Assembly: GCA_018895235.1 (NCBI GenBank)
Contig: JAHIOM010000011.1
Location: 1-48,967, forward strand
DNA from: Patescibacteria group bacterium
GTDB lineage: Bacteria; Patescibacteriota; Minisyncoccia; Minisyncoccales; Staskawiczbacteraceae
Length of the DNA: 48,967 bases
Reading direction: 5' to 3'
A model generated the notes under the pieces. It did no database searches. It saw nothing but the letters and a program-made list of their open reading frames with translations, and had not been told where the DNA came from. Of the stretch, positions 1 through 9,015 are shown piece by piece. Every line of letters begins with the position of its first letter. Position 1 is the first letter of the stretch. The position numbers and the translations under genes were made by a program.

Positions 1-152
1 AAAGCGGGGCGAGCGAAAGCGGAGGCGGTTGCGGCTAAGAAAAGGGGTCTGGGGAAAAGGAATCGCCGCAGCCGCCGACGCGCTGGTAATTTTCAGGAAT
101 TTTTGATAAAGTGAGTTCGAGCGAAGTCGTAAATATACTCCGATTAAAATTT

Positions 153-235
153 GCCGCGGTGGTGGAATGGCATACACGGGGGACTTAAAATCCCCTGGCC
201 GAAAGGCCATGTGGGTTCGACTCCCACCCGCGGCA
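153..235 (+). tRNA. tRNA-Leu(TAA)
   Basis: Acceptor gccgcgg/ccgcggc, anticodon loop cttaaaa in stem gggga/tcccc, long variable arm, T-arm gtgggttcgactcccac. Confidence 0.93.
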
Positions 236-243
236 TATAAATT

Positions 244-987
244 ATGGCTACTTTACTTTGGATATTAATCAGCACTTTTTTAGTCAGTTTGGTCTCTTTT
301 ATTGGAATTTTTACAATATCTTTAAAAGAGAAAATTCTTGAGAAGGCGCTGTTTTTTCTTGTATCTTTGTCTATCGGCGGACTAATGGGCGGGGCTTTTT
401 TGCACCTTTTACCAGAAGCCATAGAAAAGTTTGGGAATGGCGATATTTTTTTATACACATTAACAGGATTCTTTTTATTTTTAATAATTGAAAAAATCAT
501 TCATTGGCGGCACTGCCATGAAAGCCATTGTCCGATTCATGCGTTTGCCTATATGAATCTAATAGGTGATGGAATACATAATTTCATCGACGGATTAATA
601 ATGGCTGCAGGTTTTATCGCCAGTCCGGGGCTGGGAATCGCTTCAACAATTGCTATATTTTTACACGAAATACCGCAAGAGATTGGTGATTTTGGAGTTT
701 TGGTATATGGTGGGTTTAGTAGAAAAAAAGCCCTTATTTTTAATTTTTTGACAGCTCTGACAGCAATTTTAGGAGGGGTGATTGGTTTTTATCTTTTGTC
801 TTTTACAGAAATCGCTTCAAAATTTTTATTGGCTTTTGCCGCCGGAGGATTCTTATACATAGCAGCTTCAGATTTAATACCGGAAATCAGAAAAGAAATG
901 AGGATTAAAAAGTTTTTCATTAACTTTGGCATTATATTTTTGGGGATATTAATAATGTATTCTCTGAAGTTTCTTGGGATAGAGTAA
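244..987 (+). CDS. ZIP-family metal transporter
   Basis: Multi-TM ORF with HNFIDGLIMAAGF and HEIPQEIGDFGVL motifs typical of ZIP transporters. Confidence 0.88.
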   Translation: MATLLWILISTFLVSLVSFIGIFTISLKEKILEKALFFLVSLSIGGLMGGAFLHLLPEAIEKFGNGDIFLYTLTGFFLFLIIEKIIHWRHCHESHCPIHAFAYMNLIGDGIHNFIDGLIMAAGFIASPGLGIASTIAIFLHEIPQEIGDFGVLVYGGFSRKKALIFNFLTALTAILGGVIGFYLLSFTEIASKFLLAFAAGGFLYIAASDLIPEIRKEMRIKKFFINFGIIFLGILIMYSLKFLGIE

Positions 988-996
988 TATACAAAC

Positions 997-1027
997 AAAA
1001 AGCCCCGCTATTTAACGGGGCTTTTTG
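997..1027. terminator. Bidirectional Rho-independent terminator
   Basis: aaaaagccccgctatttaacggggcttttt between convergent genes. Confidence 0.85.
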
Positions 1028-1043
1028 TTTTCTATTTGTTAAC

Positions 1044-1559
1044 TTAATTAGCTAATATTTCCACGTAGGCCAATTCTGACCCGAATTTTTTTGCTTCTCC
1101 AGTATCTGAAAACCAAATGTCAAGGTGATAATTTCCCTTTTTTAAACTCATTCTATCTTCTACTATAAAGATTTTATTACCGTATAATTCCGGTACCCTA
1201 ATTCTGCTTCCGAAGGGCAAAAGATTATTAGCTACAATTCCATCTTCCACCATAGCGCCCGAAGCCGTTATAAAAGGAGTGCTGTCTGTTTCTGCTATTG
1301 TACTAGAATAAGCAGTAATTACCATTTTTATTTTCTTTTTTATCTGGATGGACTCTGTGGGATTGGATTTTGATAAAAGCGTATTGTCTTGGGCTGTTGC
1401 CAGGTCGGCAAGATAAGCATAATTATTAAGTAAAAAATCCGCCTCACTGGTTTTGGGGATAGTTAATTCTAATCCGCCAACAGCCAAAACAGCTAGCATT
1501 AAAAAGCTGAAAATAACCTTTTTAAACCTCAGAGTAGTGTTTTTTAGTGAAAAATACAT
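1044..1559 (-). CDS. 3D (Asp-Asp-Asp) domain secreted protein, RlpA-like barrel
   Basis: N-terminal signal segment; VITAYSS...TASGAMVEDGIVANN...FGSRIRVP...VEDRM...LDIWF pattern. Confidence 0.8.
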   Translation of the reverse strand: MYFSLKNTTLRFKKVIFSFLMLAVLAVGGLELTIPKTSEADFLLNNYAYLADLATAQDNTLLSKSNPTESIQIKKKIKMVITAYSSTIAETDSTPFITASGAMVEDGIVANNLLPFGSRIRVPELYGNKIFIVEDRMSLKKGNYHLDIWFSDTGEAKKFGSELAYVEILAN

Positions 1560-1620
1560 ATTAAAACCCCTTTAAAGGGGTATTTTGATATGCTATCATA
1601 TTCTAGAGTTAATGTCAAGA

Positions 1621-1692
1621 GCGGGAGACGGGATTTGCACCCGCGATCTTCTCGTTGGCAACGAGACATTCTACTGCTGAACTACTCCCGCT
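1621..1692 (-). tRNA. tRNA-Gly(GCC)
   Basis: Acceptor gcgggag/ctcccgc; anticodon loop ttgccaa on minus strand. Confidence 0.93.
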
Positions 1693-1699
1693 TATTCGG

Positions 1700-1771
1700 T
1701 GCCGCGGAAAGGAATCGAACCTTCCACCCTTGCTTTTTCAGAGCAATGCTCTACCACTGAGCTACCGCGGC
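1700..1771 (-). tRNA. tRNA-Phe(GAA)
   Basis: Acceptor gccgcgg/ccgcggc; anticodon loop ctgaaaa. Confidence 0.93.
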
Positions 1772-1817
1772 ATAATTCTATATTTTAGGCATAATAAATC
1801 TTTTTCGCAAGAAGATG

Positions 1818-1890
1818 TGGACGATGCAGGACTCGAACCTGCGGCCTTCTCGATGTAAACGAGACGCTCTACCAACTGAGCTAATCGTCC
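1818..1890 (-). tRNA. tRNA-Val(TAC)
   Basis: Acceptor ggacgat/atcgtcc; anticodon loop tttacat. Confidence 0.93.
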
Positions 1891-1898
1891 TAAGGAAG

Positions 1899-1980
1899 TG
1901 CGCGGGAGAGGACTCGAACCTCCAAGCCTTGCGGCGCTACCACCTCAAGGTAGTGCGTTTACCAATTTCGCCACCCGCGC
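1899..1980 (-). tRNA. tRNA-Leu(GAG)
   Basis: Acceptor gcgcggg/cccgcgc, anticodon loop ttgaggt, long variable arm. Confidence 0.92.
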
Positions 1981-1995
1981 TCGCGATAGCATATC

Positions 1996-2475
1996 TTATT
2001 TATTCTCCGTGGTCGGTTCAACTGTTTTCTCCTCTTTTTCTTCTACAGAAGGTTGGATGGGTGTCTCTTCAATTGGTTCTGCTGTTGTTTTGGCATATTC
2101 CTCTCTTTTTAATCTTGCTCGTTTGCCCTTAGCAGTTCTTAAATAATATAGTTTTGATCGTCTGGCTTTGCCTTTTTTGGTAATCTCTATTTTACTTATA
2201 GAAGGGGAATGAATCGGGAAAATCCTTTCTACTCCAATACCCGACATCACTTTTCTTACGGTGATAGTAGCGGAAACCCCTTTTCCGTGTTTTTTTGCAA
2301 TGATTAATCCTTCAAAAATCTGAATTCTTTCTCCTCCCTTTTTTTCTTTCCCGCCAGAGGCGGGTCCGCCTTGGGCGGATATTCTTTGGTGTATCCGTAC
2401 GGTATCGCCCGAACGGATGTCAGACAGGTCTTTTTTTAGCTGGTCTTGATTAAATTTATCAATTTGTTTACTCAT
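1996..2475 (-). CDS. rplS: 50S ribosomal protein L19
   Basis: SGDTVRIHQRI...ERIQIFEGLIIAKKHGKGVSATITVRKVMSGIGVERIFPIHSPSI...AKLYYLR; Glu/Thr-rich C-terminal tail. Confidence 0.95.
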   Translation of the reverse strand: MSKQIDKFNQDQLKKDLSDIRSGDTVRIHQRISAQGGPASGGKEKKGGERIQIFEGLIIAKKHGKGVSATITVRKVMSGIGVERIFPIHSPSISKIEITKKGKARRSKLYYLRTAKGKRARLKREEYAKTTAEPIEETPIQPSVEEKEEKTVEPTTENK

Positions 2476-3181
2476 AATTTTTTGACTTCAAATCTTTAAT
2501 TATTTTATTTAAATCTTCTGGTAATTCTGATTTTATTTCCTTTATTTCTCCGTTTGGCGTTTCAAACTTTAAATATGAAGCATGGAGGAAATGGCGCGTT
2601 AAGCCTTCTGGAACGGGTGGATTCTTAAACCCGTATACCTTATCTACGGCAATAGGGTGGTGGATATAAGCTAAGTGGCATCTTATTTGGTGTTTTCTGC
2701 CGGTTTTAGGGATAACTTCTAAAAGGGTGTAACCTTCATATTTTTCTAATACTTTATATTCAGTTATTGCCTGTCTTTTACCCTCCGATCCCGGTTCTCC
2801 TGATAAAAAAGCTTTTTGTTTTTTTCTGTCTTTTGGCGATCTGTCAATCAGTGTTTCTATACTGCCTTTATTCTCTTTAACCTCGCCTATTACTAGGGCT
2901 AAATATTTTTTTTGTATAGTCCTATTTTTAAACTGTTTTTGCAAAAAAAACAAGGCCTGATTGGTCTTTGCCACTAAAAGTATACCGGAAGTGTCTTTAT
3001 CTAATCTATGAACAATTCCGTATCTGGGAGAAGAACCCGCGCTTTTCAATTTAGAGTTTTTTTCTACCAAATAATCTATTAAAGTTTTTTCTTTTATATT
3101 ACTTTCTGGGAAAACTATTACTCCAGCCGGCTTGTCTACCACTAGAATATCATCATTTTCATATAGTATTTTTATGTTCAT
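2468..3181 (-). CDS. RluA/RluD-family pseudouridine synthase
   Basis: HRLDKDTSGILLVAKT motif and C-terminal KTGRKHQIRCHLA. Start trimmed to MNIKILYENDD because the upstream part of the ORF runs into tRNA-Val. Confidence 0.93.
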   Translation of the reverse strand: MNIKILYENDDILVVDKPAGVIVFPESNIKEKTLIDYLVEKNSKLKSAGSSPRYGIVHRLDKDTSGILLVAKTNQALFFLQKQFKNRTIQKKYLALVIGEVKENKGSIETLIDRSPKDRKKQKAFLSGEPGSEGKRQAITEYKVLEKYEGYTLLEVIPKTGRKHQIRCHLAYIHHPIAVDKVYGFKNPPVPEGLTRHFLHASYLKFETPNGEIKEIKSELPEDLNKIIKDLKSKNYE

Positions 3182-3184
3182 GTG

Positions 3185-3258
3185 TGGGCGATAGAGGATT
3201 CGAACCTCTTGCCTCATGCGTGTCATGCATGCGCTCTAACCAATTGAGCTAATCGCCC
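3185..3258 (-). tRNA. tRNA-Val(GAC)
   Basis: Acceptor gggcgat/atcgccc; anticodon loop atgacac, stem catgc/gcatg. Confidence 0.9.
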
Positions 3259-3279
3259 AATTATATTTGAGATGATGGG

Positions 3280-3351
3280 TGGGCGTGGTTGGAGTCGAAC
3301 CAACAACCTTGGTCTTATAAGGGCCCTGCTCCGCCGTTGAGCTACACGCCC
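3280..3351 (-). tRNA. tRNA-Ile(TAT)
   Basis: Acceptor gggcgtg/cacgccc, T-arm gttggttcgactccaac, anticodon loop cttataa giving TAT at 34-36. Anticodon stem has apparent mismatches at 27-43 and 30-40. Confidence 0.78.
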
Positions 3352-3363
3352 AGCATAATAAGC

Positions 3364-5190
3364 TTATCCTCTTTTAATCAATTTTTCAAACTCTTCTCTT
3401 TCAATAGTTTCTTTCTTAATCAAGGTTCTGGCAATTTTATTGAGTAATTTTTTCTTTTTATTCAAAATATTAGTTGCTTCTTTTTCGGCATTCTTGATAA
3501 ACTTTTCCACTTCTTTATCAATCAGGGCGGCTACTTTTTCAGAATAATTCCTTTGTTCTGAAATCTCCTTTCCTAAAAATACCAGTTCTTCTTTTTCACC
3601 AAAAGAAATCGGTCCCAAAGAAGACATTCCGTATACTTTAACTAATTTTCTGGCTAAATCCGAAGCCCTTGTCAAATCATTGCTAGCGCCAGTTGTTATT
3701 TCTTTAAATATTATTTTTTCTGCGCAATAACCGCCAAGCAGAGTTGCTAGTTCTGATAAGAATGCTTTCTTGCCCTTAATCTTTCTCGTTTCGTTCGGCA
3801 TTTGCAAAGTATATCCTGCTGCCATACCCCTGGCAATAATGGAAATTTTCCTTATAGGTTCTGTTCCCGGGAGAGAGGCGGAAACTAAAGCATGACCGGC
3901 TTCATGGAAAGCAGCAATTTCTTTTTCATTTTTCGATAAAATATGGCTTTTTCTTTCTGGTCCCAATAAAACTTTTTCAATCGATTCTTGAAACTCTTCT
4001 TGGTAAATTTGAGTTTTATTTCTTTTAGCAGCTAAGAGAGCGGCTTCATTAGCAACATTAGCCAAGTCTGCTCCGGAAAACCCGGGAGTTCTTTCGGCAA
4101 TTTCTCTTAAGTTAATGCCGTTTACCAATGGTTTGTTTTTGCAGTGAATTTTCAAAATTGATTCTCTATCGTTTATATCTGGTGGGTCCAAAACAATTTT
4201 TCTATCAAACCTGCCTGGTCTCAAAAGCGCAGGATCTAATATGTCGCCTCGATTGGTTGCTGCCATTACAATTACATTACTTTCTCTTTCAAATCCGTCC
4301 ATTTCAACCAATATCTGGTTTAATGTTTGTTCCCTTTCATCGTGTCCTCCGCCAATTCCAGCGCCTCTGTGTCTGCCGATAGCGTCTAATTCATCAATAA
4401 AAATAATTGAAGGAGAATGTTTTTTTGCCACATTAAATAAATCTCTTACCCTTGCCGAGCCGACTCCAACAAACATTTCTACAAACTCTGAGCCAGAAAT
4501 AGAAAAGAAGGGCACATTTGCTTCTCCAGCTACTGCTCTTGCTAATAATGTTTTTCCAACGCCAGCCACACCCAAAAGCAATACACCGCGCGGAATTTTT
4601 GCACCCATTTGAAGATATTTTTTGGGAAACTTTAGGAAATCAACAATTTCTTTCAATTCTTCTTTTGCCTCTTTTAAGCCGGCAACATCTTTAAAGCTGA
4701 TTTTGTCTTTGGGGTGGCCTTCTGCTCCGAATAGACGGGCTTTGGATTTAGTAAAATCAAATGCCTGCATTGCCCCACCTTTTGCTTGGCGGAATATCAT
4801 CCAGAAAAATACCCCGAATACTACCAAGGGCAGAATTCCGAATATTAAAATTGGTGTTAACCAAGACCAAAAATCCTCTTTCTGTTTTTGGATATCGATT
4901 TCAAGAGCAATCAATTTTTCCTTATCAACGCCGTAATTTATCAAAGATTCAGCCAAAGTAACACTTGTTTCTTTTTTAGATACAGCTTTTTGGCCGTCTT
5001 TATAAATAACAGAAAGGTCCTCGCCCTCAACTGTAATTTTTTCTACTTTATCCTGATTAATTTCTCCCACTAGTTGGCTCATGGAAATCTCTGATGTTTG
5101 TTCAACGGGAATAGCAATAATACTAAAAATTCCTCCCAACACCAAAAAAATCAGGATTATTATAATAAAATTTTTAAGCAAAATGTTCAC
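3364..5190 (-). CDS. ftsH: ATP-dependent zinc metalloprotease FtsH
   Basis: Two N-terminal TMs, GVAGVGKT Walker A, FIDELDAIGR Walker B, SRH region, HEAGH zinc motif. Provided ORF extends to a GTG at 5196; a GTG at 5188-5190 is equally likely. Confidence 0.97.
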   Translation of the reverse strand: MNILLKNFIIIILIFLVLGGIFSIIAIPVEQTSEISMSQLVGEINQDKVEKITVEGEDLSVIYKDGQKAVSKKETSVTLAESLINYGVDKEKLIALEIDIQKQKEDFWSWLTPILIFGILPLVVFGVFFWMIFRQAKGGAMQAFDFTKSKARLFGAEGHPKDKISFKDVAGLKEAKEELKEIVDFLKFPKKYLQMGAKIPRGVLLLGVAGVGKTLLARAVAGEANVPFFSISGSEFVEMFVGVGSARVRDLFNVAKKHSPSIIFIDELDAIGRHRGAGIGGGHDEREQTLNQILVEMDGFERESNVIVMAATNRGDILDPALLRPGRFDRKIVLDPPDINDRESILKIHCKNKPLVNGINLREIAERTPGFSGADLANVANEAALLAAKRNKTQIYQEEFQESIEKVLLGPERKSHILSKNEKEIAAFHEAGHALVSASLPGTEPIRKISIIARGMAAGYTLQMPNETRKIKGKKAFLSELATLLGGYCAEKIIFKEITTGASNDLTRASDLARKLVKVYGMSSLGPISFGEKEELVFLGKEISEQRNYSEKVAALIDKEVEKFIKNAEKEATNILNKKKKLLNKIARTLIKKETIEREEFEKLIKRG

Positions 5191-5336
5191 CCCCACACCA
5201 AACGAGTTTATCGTTTCAAGATTTTATAATGTCGCTATCTTGAAACGTTTTACTCGTATGTTTTTAAATTATTATCTTTGTTATACAACCCTCACACTTG
5301 AGTCGAATAAAATTAAAACTCGTTTGGTGTGGGGGT
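5189..5336. repeat. ~148-bp element with ~21-bp perfect terminal inverted repeats and an internal inverted repeat
   Basis: acccccacaccaaacgagttt at 5189 is repeated inverted as aaactcgtttggtgtgggggt at 5316-5336; inner cgtttcaagat/atcttgaaacg. Confidence 0.9.
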
Positions 5337-5409
5337 TCATATTTCTAAATATATTTTTATACTACTTAATTTATCACAATTCTTCTTATATATCAATTAA
5401 ATGAGTAAA

Positions 5410-5558
5410 CCCCAGCACAAATTTTGCTAAATACGAGGTGGCAACCCGCTTCGCCCAACAAGGTATGGGGCTGTTCGCCCCACGCAGGTTGCAAAGTTAA
5501 AACCTTATCATTATTTATTCGATTTGTCTAAACAAAACCACGGCAAAATTTGTGCGGG
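5410..5558. repeat. Structured repeat element, copy A
   Basis: Outer stem gcacaaattttgc/gcaaaatttgtgc, middle stem gcaacc/ggttgc, hairpin tggggc-tgttc-gcccca; homologous to 9016-9161. Confidence 0.88.
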
Positions 5559-5607
5559 ATTATTTTGTTTTTTCTATATTAAAAATAAGGAAACAAAATA
5601 AAAAAAG

Positions 5608-5630
5608 AGGCGCTGTCGAGAACAGCGCCT
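5608..5630 (-). terminator. Rho-independent terminator
   Basis: aggcgctgtcgagaacagcgcct followed by a T-run on the minus strand. Confidence 0.8.
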
Positions 5631-5694
5631 TTAATCGCTAACAGGTCTTGTTATGGGTTCAATTCAACCGATCTCTCGAAAATCGGTTACGTTA

Positions 5695-6798
5695 CTACCG
5701 GGAACTTTTGGAGGCTACGACGTTGGTGTCGTTGTTTTCCGGGGCGGTCTCCTCGCCCTTGTCATTTTGTTCTCTGTCGGATGTCTCAATTTCGGCTTCC
5801 GGGAGGATTTCTCCTAGTTTGGCATTTGCTATGGCTCGTTTGATAGAGAACCACAGCATCCTGACCTTGCGGCCGTACTCAGGCTTGTCTTTAATGAAGG
5901 GTGGTTTATCCCATGAGAGGGATTCAACCTTCAAGAAGACTGGCGGCCTGAGATCCATTGCCTCGCGGATGCTTCGCTCGAAATTGCCCCACCCGTGGAG
6001 CTCGTTGCAGACATCGATGACAGTAATCTTCTCGCCGTCGCTGTGGACGACCAGACGACCGCCTTCGAGTCGAAACGACTTTTCCCTTTCGTCGCCTTTT
6101 GGTTCTTGACTGGGGACGTCGATAACATAGTTACCGGGTTTGCCGATAACCAGGTCATCAAGATTGGTCGTTCCCATCTGAACCAATTCTTCCTTCTTGA
6201 TTCTCCATCCTTCGCGGACAGCGGCCCAGACCCGAGTAAGCATAGCCCTGAAGGCCTGCTGGATCTGGATTATGTGATTTTCTTCGAAGGAGGCGTCCAA
6301 GGAGAAATTGTACTGCTTGAGTTGGGCCGAGATTGATCCTTCGCCAGTGGTTTCCACTACCAGCTGTTTTTGTTTGACCATGTCGGCCAAAAGTAAAGCT
6401 ACTCCCGCGTGGCTGGTGTAAGTCTGGCTGAACCTGGACAAGAATAGGGCTAACCAGGCAGCGCGCCTGATGGTCGTATTCTCGTGGTTCAAGAGACCTG
6501 CCAGTGTTTTGCGGTACTTCTTTGCTTCGTTGGCGAAACGGTCCCGTTTGGCCTGGTTGGACCCGTCGTAATTGGCTAACCAAGTTGAAGCAGTAGTTAC
6601 CCACTGGTTAACCTGATCAGCGCTCTGTTCCAGCTTCTGGTCCATTTCCTCAGTGGCAGCCATATCTACAACCTTTGGTAGGGCATCCACTGGAGGGGGT
6701 TCCGGCACTTTAATCACGTCCGGGGTTATGTCCTGAAAACTGTCGCCTTCTGGTCCGCCGCCCTTCAAATCTTTCTTTTCTTTTCTTTCGCGTTTCAT
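5695..6798 (-). CDS. Hypothetical protein of unknown family in a locally GC-rich segment
   Basis: Long ORF, strong upstream promoter (6869-6897) and downstream terminator; no family recognised. Confidence 0.8.
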   Translation of the reverse strand: MKRERKEKKDLKGGGPEGDSFQDITPDVIKVPEPPPVDALPKVVDMAATEEMDQKLEQSADQVNQWVTTASTWLANYDGSNQAKRDRFANEAKKYRKTLAGLLNHENTTIRRAAWLALFLSRFSQTYTSHAGVALLLADMVKQKQLVVETTGEGSISAQLKQYNFSLDASFEENHIIQIQQAFRAMLTRVWAAVREGWRIKKEELVQMGTTNLDDLVIGKPGNYVIDVPSQEPKGDEREKSFRLEGGRLVVHSDGEKITVIDVCNELHGWGNFERSIREAMDLRPPVFLKVESLSWDKPPFIKDKPEYGRKVRMLWFSIKRAIANAKLGEILPEAEIETSDREQNDKGEETAPENNDTNVVASKSSR

Positions 6799-6868
6799 GG
6801 GTTTTACCCTTTCTAGGCCTTAGGCCTTTCTGTAAAATTGACCTGTTGCGATTTTAAGAACTGGTTAT

Positions 6869-6897
6869 ATTTTAGCATATTATATAAATCTTGTCAA
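6869..6897 (-). promoter_or_regulatory. Sigma70-type promoter (TTGACA-17-TAAAAT)
   Basis: Minus strand TTGACA (6892-6897), 17-nt spacer, TAAAAT (6869-6874), upstream of the 5695-6798 ORF. Confidence 0.75.
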
Positions 6898-6920
6898 TAA
6901 AAAACCACCATCAAAGAAAA

Positions 6921-6943
6921 AACAGCGTTGGAAAGCGCTGTTT
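6921..6943 (-). terminator. Rho-independent terminator
   Basis: aacagcgttggaaagcgctgttt with T-rich minus-strand 3' side. Confidence 0.75.
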
Positions 6944-7514
6944 AATTTGTAGAATTATCTTTGGGCGAGAAAAAGTATATCGCCCTTTCGTTGGATATAG
7001 GATTTCTACAGGCAAATTTTGCCAACTCCTTGGAAAGAGATTTTTCATTGCCTGCAATAATAATAATCTTTAAACCTGAACGTTCTGCTTCTTTAACAAG
7101 AGGCAGAAAATCTTGGTCTCCGCTTCCTATACACAAATAGGATAGGTCTCCCATTTCAGCAATCATTTCTTTTCCGAATTCAATCATTTCAGAATCAACA
7201 GTATCTATTCTGGGACCAGTTTTTTCTACAACAACTTTTGGGCATACTATTGCCCAGAATTTCATTTGGGATAAAATATCTAGATTAAGGTTGATTGCCG
7301 GCGGCGGTCCAAAAACAAAAACCTCCACGACTCTCCCGAATTCTCCTAACTTCCGTATTATTTTTGTAAAACCTCCAACCAGTGAAAATCCAAAGGGGCC
7401 GGTAGAATCGGTATTAAGCAACAAATTTTCTAAATCTAATAATACCAAGATTTTACGCTTTGGCTTTGGCTTTTTCCATCGCCTCAAAAATTTGTTATAC
7501 CAAAGAATACGCAT
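6942..7514 (-). CDS. NYN-domain (LabA/DUF88-like) protein, putative nuclease
   Basis: KILVLLDLENLL..., VDSEMIEFGKEM, LCIGSGDQDFLPLVKEAERSGLKIIIIAG match the NYN/PIN-like pattern. Confidence 0.85.
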   Translation of the reverse strand: MRILWYNKFLRRWKKPKPKRKILVLLDLENLLLNTDSTGPFGFSLVGGFTKIIRKLGEFGRVVEVFVFGPPPAINLNLDILSQMKFWAIVCPKVVVEKTGPRIDTVDSEMIEFGKEMIAEMGDLSYLCIGSGDQDFLPLVKEAERSGLKIIIIAGNEKSLSKELAKFACRNPISNERAIYFFSPKDNSTN

Positions 7515-7629
7515 GATATTCCTTCCTTTCCGTTATAACAAATGCGGCTAATCCTCTCTGTTCCTTACTCCTTTTCAAAGTGCTCTAAAATTGCTTTCTG
7601 TATTCTATATAAAAGAAATAAATTTGTCA

Positions 7630-7716
7630 ACCCTTCACCTTTCGGTAGATACAGTATTATTGTAAAGAAAATAAGAAATTATAACTGCCACAGGGTGTTC
7701 CCGAAAGGTGAAGGGT
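7630..7716. repeat. MITE-like palindromic element, acccttcaccttt family, copy 1 (16-bp perfect TIRs)
   Basis: acccttcacctttcgg ... ccgaaaggtgaagggt. Confidence 0.9.
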
Positions 7717-7777
7717 CAACTCCATTAACCAAAACAAAAACCCCTTAAAGGGGTTTAAAACTCCGCAATAAAATTAA

Positions 7778-8893
7778 TTATTCCTTTTTAATTAACTTCA
7801 AACTCATTCTGTATTCCTTTGGTTCAACCGCGGAAATCTGAAATTCATAAACTTGGCCGATTTTTAACATTTCTTCCATTTTTTTTTGCGAACCGAATTC
7901 GGAAATATGACAAAGTCCTTGAATCTTAGCTTCGTTTTTGCTGGCATCTGAAGCGGGCGCAGATTCAATTTGAACAAAAGCGCCGAAAGGATTGAATTTA
8001 GTTACCTTGCCCGTGACCTTGTCTCCTTTTTTGTATTTTTTTTCAAGACTCTCCCAAGGATTCTTTTTCAAACTTTTTAAAGAAAGGAATACTTGGCTAT
8101 TCTTAATTTCAATAATTTGAGCTTTTATAACTTCACCGATTTTTACCAAATCAGCCGGGTTTTCAATTAATTGCCAGTCCAATTCAGAAATATGGATTAG
8201 GCCTTCTATTTGAGAGACAGAATCTTTGGCGGGTAGCACGGGGAACTTTATAAAAACCCCAAAATTAGCAATGCCAGAAATCTCGCCGTCAATTACGTCG
8301 CCCTTTTTATAATTTTCCAGAATCTCTTTTATTTTTTCTTCGCTTTTTGCCTTTTCTGACAGAATTAATTTGTTTTCTTCCGCTAGCAAATCGAGTATTT
8401 TTACTTCCAATGTTTGACCGATAAACTTTTGGAGTTCCTTTAATATTTTTTGTCTATCAGCATCAGCCACCCTTGGATAATGTTCTGGGGAAAGTTGCGA
8501 AACCGGCAAGAACGCCGAGATGTCTTCAACTGCGGTCAGAAGGCCACCCTTATTGACGCCGGTAATTTTAACTTTAAAAATATCTCCTTTTTCTTTGATA
8601 TCTCTTAACTTCTGCCAGCCGATTTGTTTAGTTGCTTCCCTTAAAGAAAGTTCTTTATAGCCATCCTCATTTTCTAACTCTGTTACTTTGGCATAAATCT
8701 TGTCTCCGACTTTTAAATCTTTTATAATCCTTTTTGCCTCATAGAATTCCCTTCCGTATATTATGCCGTTTCCGTGTATTCCTAAATCAACAAAAAGAGA
8801 TGAACGATCTCTGCCGACGACTGTGCCTTCTGCAATCGAACCTTTAGAAATCTGCGAAGGCGTTTCTTCATTTTTTATAATATCTTGTTCCAT
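7778..8893 (-). CDS. rpsA: S1 RNA-binding domain protein (30S ribosomal protein S1-like)
   Basis: Repeated S1 domains (GTVVGRDRSSLFVDLG..., GVFIKF...IEGLIHISELDW, KVTKFNPFGAFVQIE...GLCHISEF). Confidence 0.88.
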   Translation of the reverse strand: MEQDIIKNEETPSQISKGSIAEGTVVGRDRSSLFVDLGIHGNGIIYGREFYEAKRIIKDLKVGDKIYAKVTELENEDGYKELSLREATKQIGWQKLRDIKEKGDIFKVKITGVNKGGLLTAVEDISAFLPVSQLSPEHYPRVADADRQKILKELQKFIGQTLEVKILDLLAEENKLILSEKAKSEEKIKEILENYKKGDVIDGEISGIANFGVFIKFPVLPAKDSVSQIEGLIHISELDWQLIENPADLVKIGEVIKAQIIEIKNSQVFLSLKSLKKNPWESLEKKYKKGDKVTGKVTKFNPFGAFVQIESAPASDASKNEAKIQGLCHISEFGSQKKMEEMLKIGQVYEFQISAVEPKEYRMSLKLIKKE

Positions 8894-9015
8894 AGTAATA
8901 TTTTCTAATATACACTATCTACAAAATTTAGCAAGAACCAGCAGAAGAAAAAACCTTGTGTTAAGAGACGATTTATGATATTATTGTATAATTACTTCTT
9001 TAAATTGTAATGCAA

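Noticed and set aside
144-500. 118-aa minus-strand ORF ending in [30 protein letters not shown]
   Set aside because: Antisense translation of tRNA-Leu(TAA) and overlap with the ZIP transporter; a common tRNA artefact.
1655-2146. Plus-strand ORFs such as MWTMQDSNLRPSRCKRDALPTELI and MRGRGLEPPSLAALPPQGSAF
   Set aside because: Translations across antisense tRNA genes and the 3' end of rplS; the RDSNLRP-type peptides are typical spurious tRNA ORFs.
5995-6604. Alternative ORFs on both strands within the GC-rich gene
   Set aside because: Shadow ORFs favoured by high GC; the 367-aa frame has the promoter and terminator.
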